DNA of 6,426 nucleotides from positions 1-6,426 of the forward strand of contig URPQ01000083.1 in NCBI GenBank assembly GCA_900549755.1, in the 5' to 3' direction. This document shows positions 5,248 to 6,426 of the stretch, in pieces; positions within the stretch are counted from its first letter, which is position 1, and every line of letters starts with the position of its first letter. Source of the stretch: an uncultured Oscillospiraceae bacterium. Its GTDB lineage: Bacteria > Bacillota > Clostridia > Oscillospirales > Acutalibacteraceae. The position numbers and the translations under genes were made by a program. Under the pieces are notes generated by a model, which saw only the letters and a list, made by a program, of their open reading frames with translations, was not told the DNA's origin and searched no databases.

Positions 5248-5302
5248 AAAGTCTTCCGGCTGTTTCGGCGCAAGCCCTGGCAAGCGGAAGGCTTTAATTT
5301 TT
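5248..5302 (+). terminator. Intrinsic terminator of serS with a large structured loop
   Basis: An 11-bp stem (arms 5248-5258 and 5285-5295, one U-G wobble) is followed by AATTTTT (5296-5302). The enclosed 26 nt are unusually long and can form an inner hairpin, GGC-GCAA-GCC (5267-5276), capped by a GNRA tetraloop. It begins 15 nt after the serS stop. Termination is the simplest reading; the elaborate loop could also be a small structured RNA element. Confidence 0.82.
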
Positions 5303-5327
5303 CACAGCATATCGGTAATTATTTACA

Positions 5328-5356
5328 TTGCGCGTAAAATTTATATATGCTATAAT
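5328..5356 (+). promoter_or_regulatory. Extended -10 promoter of the metallophosphoesterase gene
   Basis: A perfect -10 TATAAT (5351-5356) is preceded by the extended -10 TGC (5348-5350). A poor -35, TTGCGC (5328-5333), lies 17 bp upstream. The start site should be near 5363, giving a leader of about 36 nt. The gene thus appears to be transcribed separately from serS. Confidence 0.75.
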
Positions 5357-5366
5357 TGCAATGCAA
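5356..5366. repeat. Small dyad over the predicted transcription start (possible operator)
   Basis: TTGCA-A-TGCAA is a perfect 5-bp inverted repeat around a central A. It starts at the last base of the -10 and spans the likely start site, and TTGCAA recurs at 5381-5386 just before the ribosome binding site. The placement would suit a repressor, but an 11-bp dyad in A/T-rich DNA can arise by chance. Confidence 0.3.
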
Positions 5367-5398
5367 ACACATAATCTTATTTGCAAGGGAGAATAAGT

Positions 5399-6426
5399 AT
5401 GAATTACACCGTAAGGGAGCGGTTTGACGAGATAAACGGACAGATAAACCGCGTAGGCTCCGACGCCGTTAATTATGTTTTCTGTGCCGATATTCACGCT
5501 GACGAATATCTTCGCAAAAATTCAAATGGCGAGTTAAAGGTATTTGAGGATGCAGCGGCGGTTGAAAACAGAATTGAAAAAACAATAAGTCACCTTAAAG
5601 CAGCGGTTAATTTCGCCGAAAACAACGATAATATTGATTTTCTGGCTATAGGCGGCGATATTATAAATTCATACAGCATAAAGGGAAAACAGGCGGTAAT
5701 TGATACAATTAACCGCACGCTCAGCCCGCTGCGGAATTGCACAAAGCCCGTTATAATTGCCTTTGGAAATCACGATGATAACGGCTTTCAGATTTTAAAT
5801 CCCGATGTGCCCGAAATTCGTCTTGAATGGCTTATAAGCGATAAGGATTGGAAAGAAAAGGTACTGGGTAATTACCCCTTTGCAAAAAATTGCGTTCACG
5901 ATAAAAGCTACGAATTTTCAAAATATTTTTATTACGACTTAAACCGAAAAAAGACCCGTGTGATAGTGCTTGATACTATGGATATGCGCAAACCGTTTGA
6001 TGAAAACGGCACGGTTACGGAAAATGTAAACCGACTTCCGCGCTTTTGGTATACCAATGAACAGCTTGACTGGCTGTGCGGGCAGGCGCTGTGCGCGCCG
6101 GAGGATTGGGATTACATAATAATATCCCATATGGGAATTGAAAATGACACAAGCTGCAACTGTAAAAACGGCGAAAACTTGAGGAAGATTTTTAAGGCGT
6201 TTAAAGAACGCGGTGCAATTTCATTTGATTATACCGATTTAAACGGCGGAAAAATTTGTGTAAACAGGGATTTCGGCAATATTAAAAACGGTAAAATATT
6301 GCTTTATAATTTCGGGCACCAACACGCCGAGCTGGTGCATTACAGTAAGGATATTGATTTGTGGCAGGTAGCAACCGGGTGTGAAAACGCGTGGGGCGGC
6401 TGCGGCGAGTCGGGCGAAGATAAAAA
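5399..6426 (+). CDS. Calcineurin-like metallophosphoesterase (runs off right edge)
   Basis: An open frame of 342 codons without a stop before the window end. The ATG follows AAGGGAGA at a 7-nt spacing. The metallophosphatase metal-site motifs appear in order: Asp31-x-His33 (CADIHAD), Gly-Gly-Asp87 (LAIGGDI), GNHD at 123-126, His244 (IISHMG) and GHQH at 306-309. This is the complete two-metal set, so the enzyme should be active on a phosphate ester. The substrate cannot be told from sequence. There is no signal peptide or membrane segment, so it is probably cytoplasmic. An insert of about 115 residues between GNHD and SHMG, rich in Trp, Tyr and Lys, and a second insert between SHMG and GHQH are larger than in minimal members and presumably shape substrate choice. 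The region after GHQH contains WGGCGESG (332-339). It has its own promoter and follows the serS terminator, so no operon partner is visible. Confidence 0.88.
   Translation, partial: MNYTVRERFDEINGQINRVGSDAVNYVFCADIHADEYLRKNSNGELKVFEDAAAVENRIEKTISHLKAAVNFAENNDNIDFLAIGGDIINSYSIKGKQAVIDTINRTLSPLRNCTKPVIIAFGNHDDNGFQILNPDVPEIRLEWLISDKDWKEKVLGNYPFAKNCVHDKSYEFSKYFYYDLNRKKTRVIVLDTMDMRKPFDENGTVTENVNRLPRFWYTNEQLDWLCGQALCAPEDWDYIIISHMGIENDTSCNCKNGENLRKIFKAFKERGAISFDYTDLNGGKICVNRDFGNIKNGKILLYNFGHQHAELVHYSKDIDLWQVATGCENAWGGCGESGEDK

Noticed and set aside
5399..5497. A minus-strand frame (5294-5497) overlapping the start of the metallophosphoesterase.
   Set aside because: It crosses the extended -10 promoter and ribosome binding site of a well-supported gene and has no start signals of its own.
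1..6426. Defence system, prophage, insertion sequence or CRISPR array.
   Set aside because: No transposase, integrase, terminal repeats, direct-repeat array or toxin-antitoxin pair is visible; every substantial stretch is accounted for by housekeeping genes and their control sites.

Overview
The window looks like chromosomal housekeeping DNA from a member of the Bacillota, most likely class Clostridia (Oscillospirales/Ruminococcus-like). The evidence is the gene families (TrmK, a YhaM-type exoribonuclease, RqcH), the strong GGAGG-type ribosome binding sites, the sigma-A promoters with 17-bp spacers, frequent ATA/AAA/GAA codons, and unusual PurA and SerRS signatures that I associate from memory with gut Clostridia. 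I did not run a taxonomic search, so the placement is an inference.

Positions 1-3592 hold a compact leftward (minus-strand) gene cluster. It starts from a clear promoter at 3587-3615 and reads purA (adenylosuccinate synthetase), a yhaM-like 3'-5' exoribonuclease, a 66-residue DUF1858 CxxC protein, trmK (tRNA m1A22 methyltransferase) and the first 109 codons of rqcH. The rqcH gene was identified by translating the minus strand at the left edge; it runs off the window. Spacings are 14 bp, 54 bp, a 1-base stop/start overlap and an 11-bp overlap, so the last three genes are probably translationally coupled. The cluster joins purine synthesis, RNA decay, tRNA modification and ribosome-associated quality control.

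Positions 3645-3810 hold a leftward tRNA-Ala(GGC) with encoded CCA, its own promoter and an intrinsic terminator whose stem begins at the last base of CCA. An A/T-tract-rich divergent control region separates it from serS.

Positions 3866-5302 hold rightward serS (seryl-tRNA synthetase) with a near-consensus promoter, a leader of about 27 nt that leaves no room for a T-box, and an intrinsic terminator with a large structured loop. Positions 5328-6426 hold a rightward gene for a calcineurin-like metallophosphoesterase that runs off the right edge. It has its own extended -10 promoter and a small dyad over the predicted start site.

I see no mobile element, CRISPR array, phage gene or defence system. 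No gene-free stretch exceeds 300 bases. The most unusual signals are the substituted active-site motifs in PurA and SerRS, the redox-type DUF1858 gene inside a translation/RNA operon, and the structured serS terminator loop.
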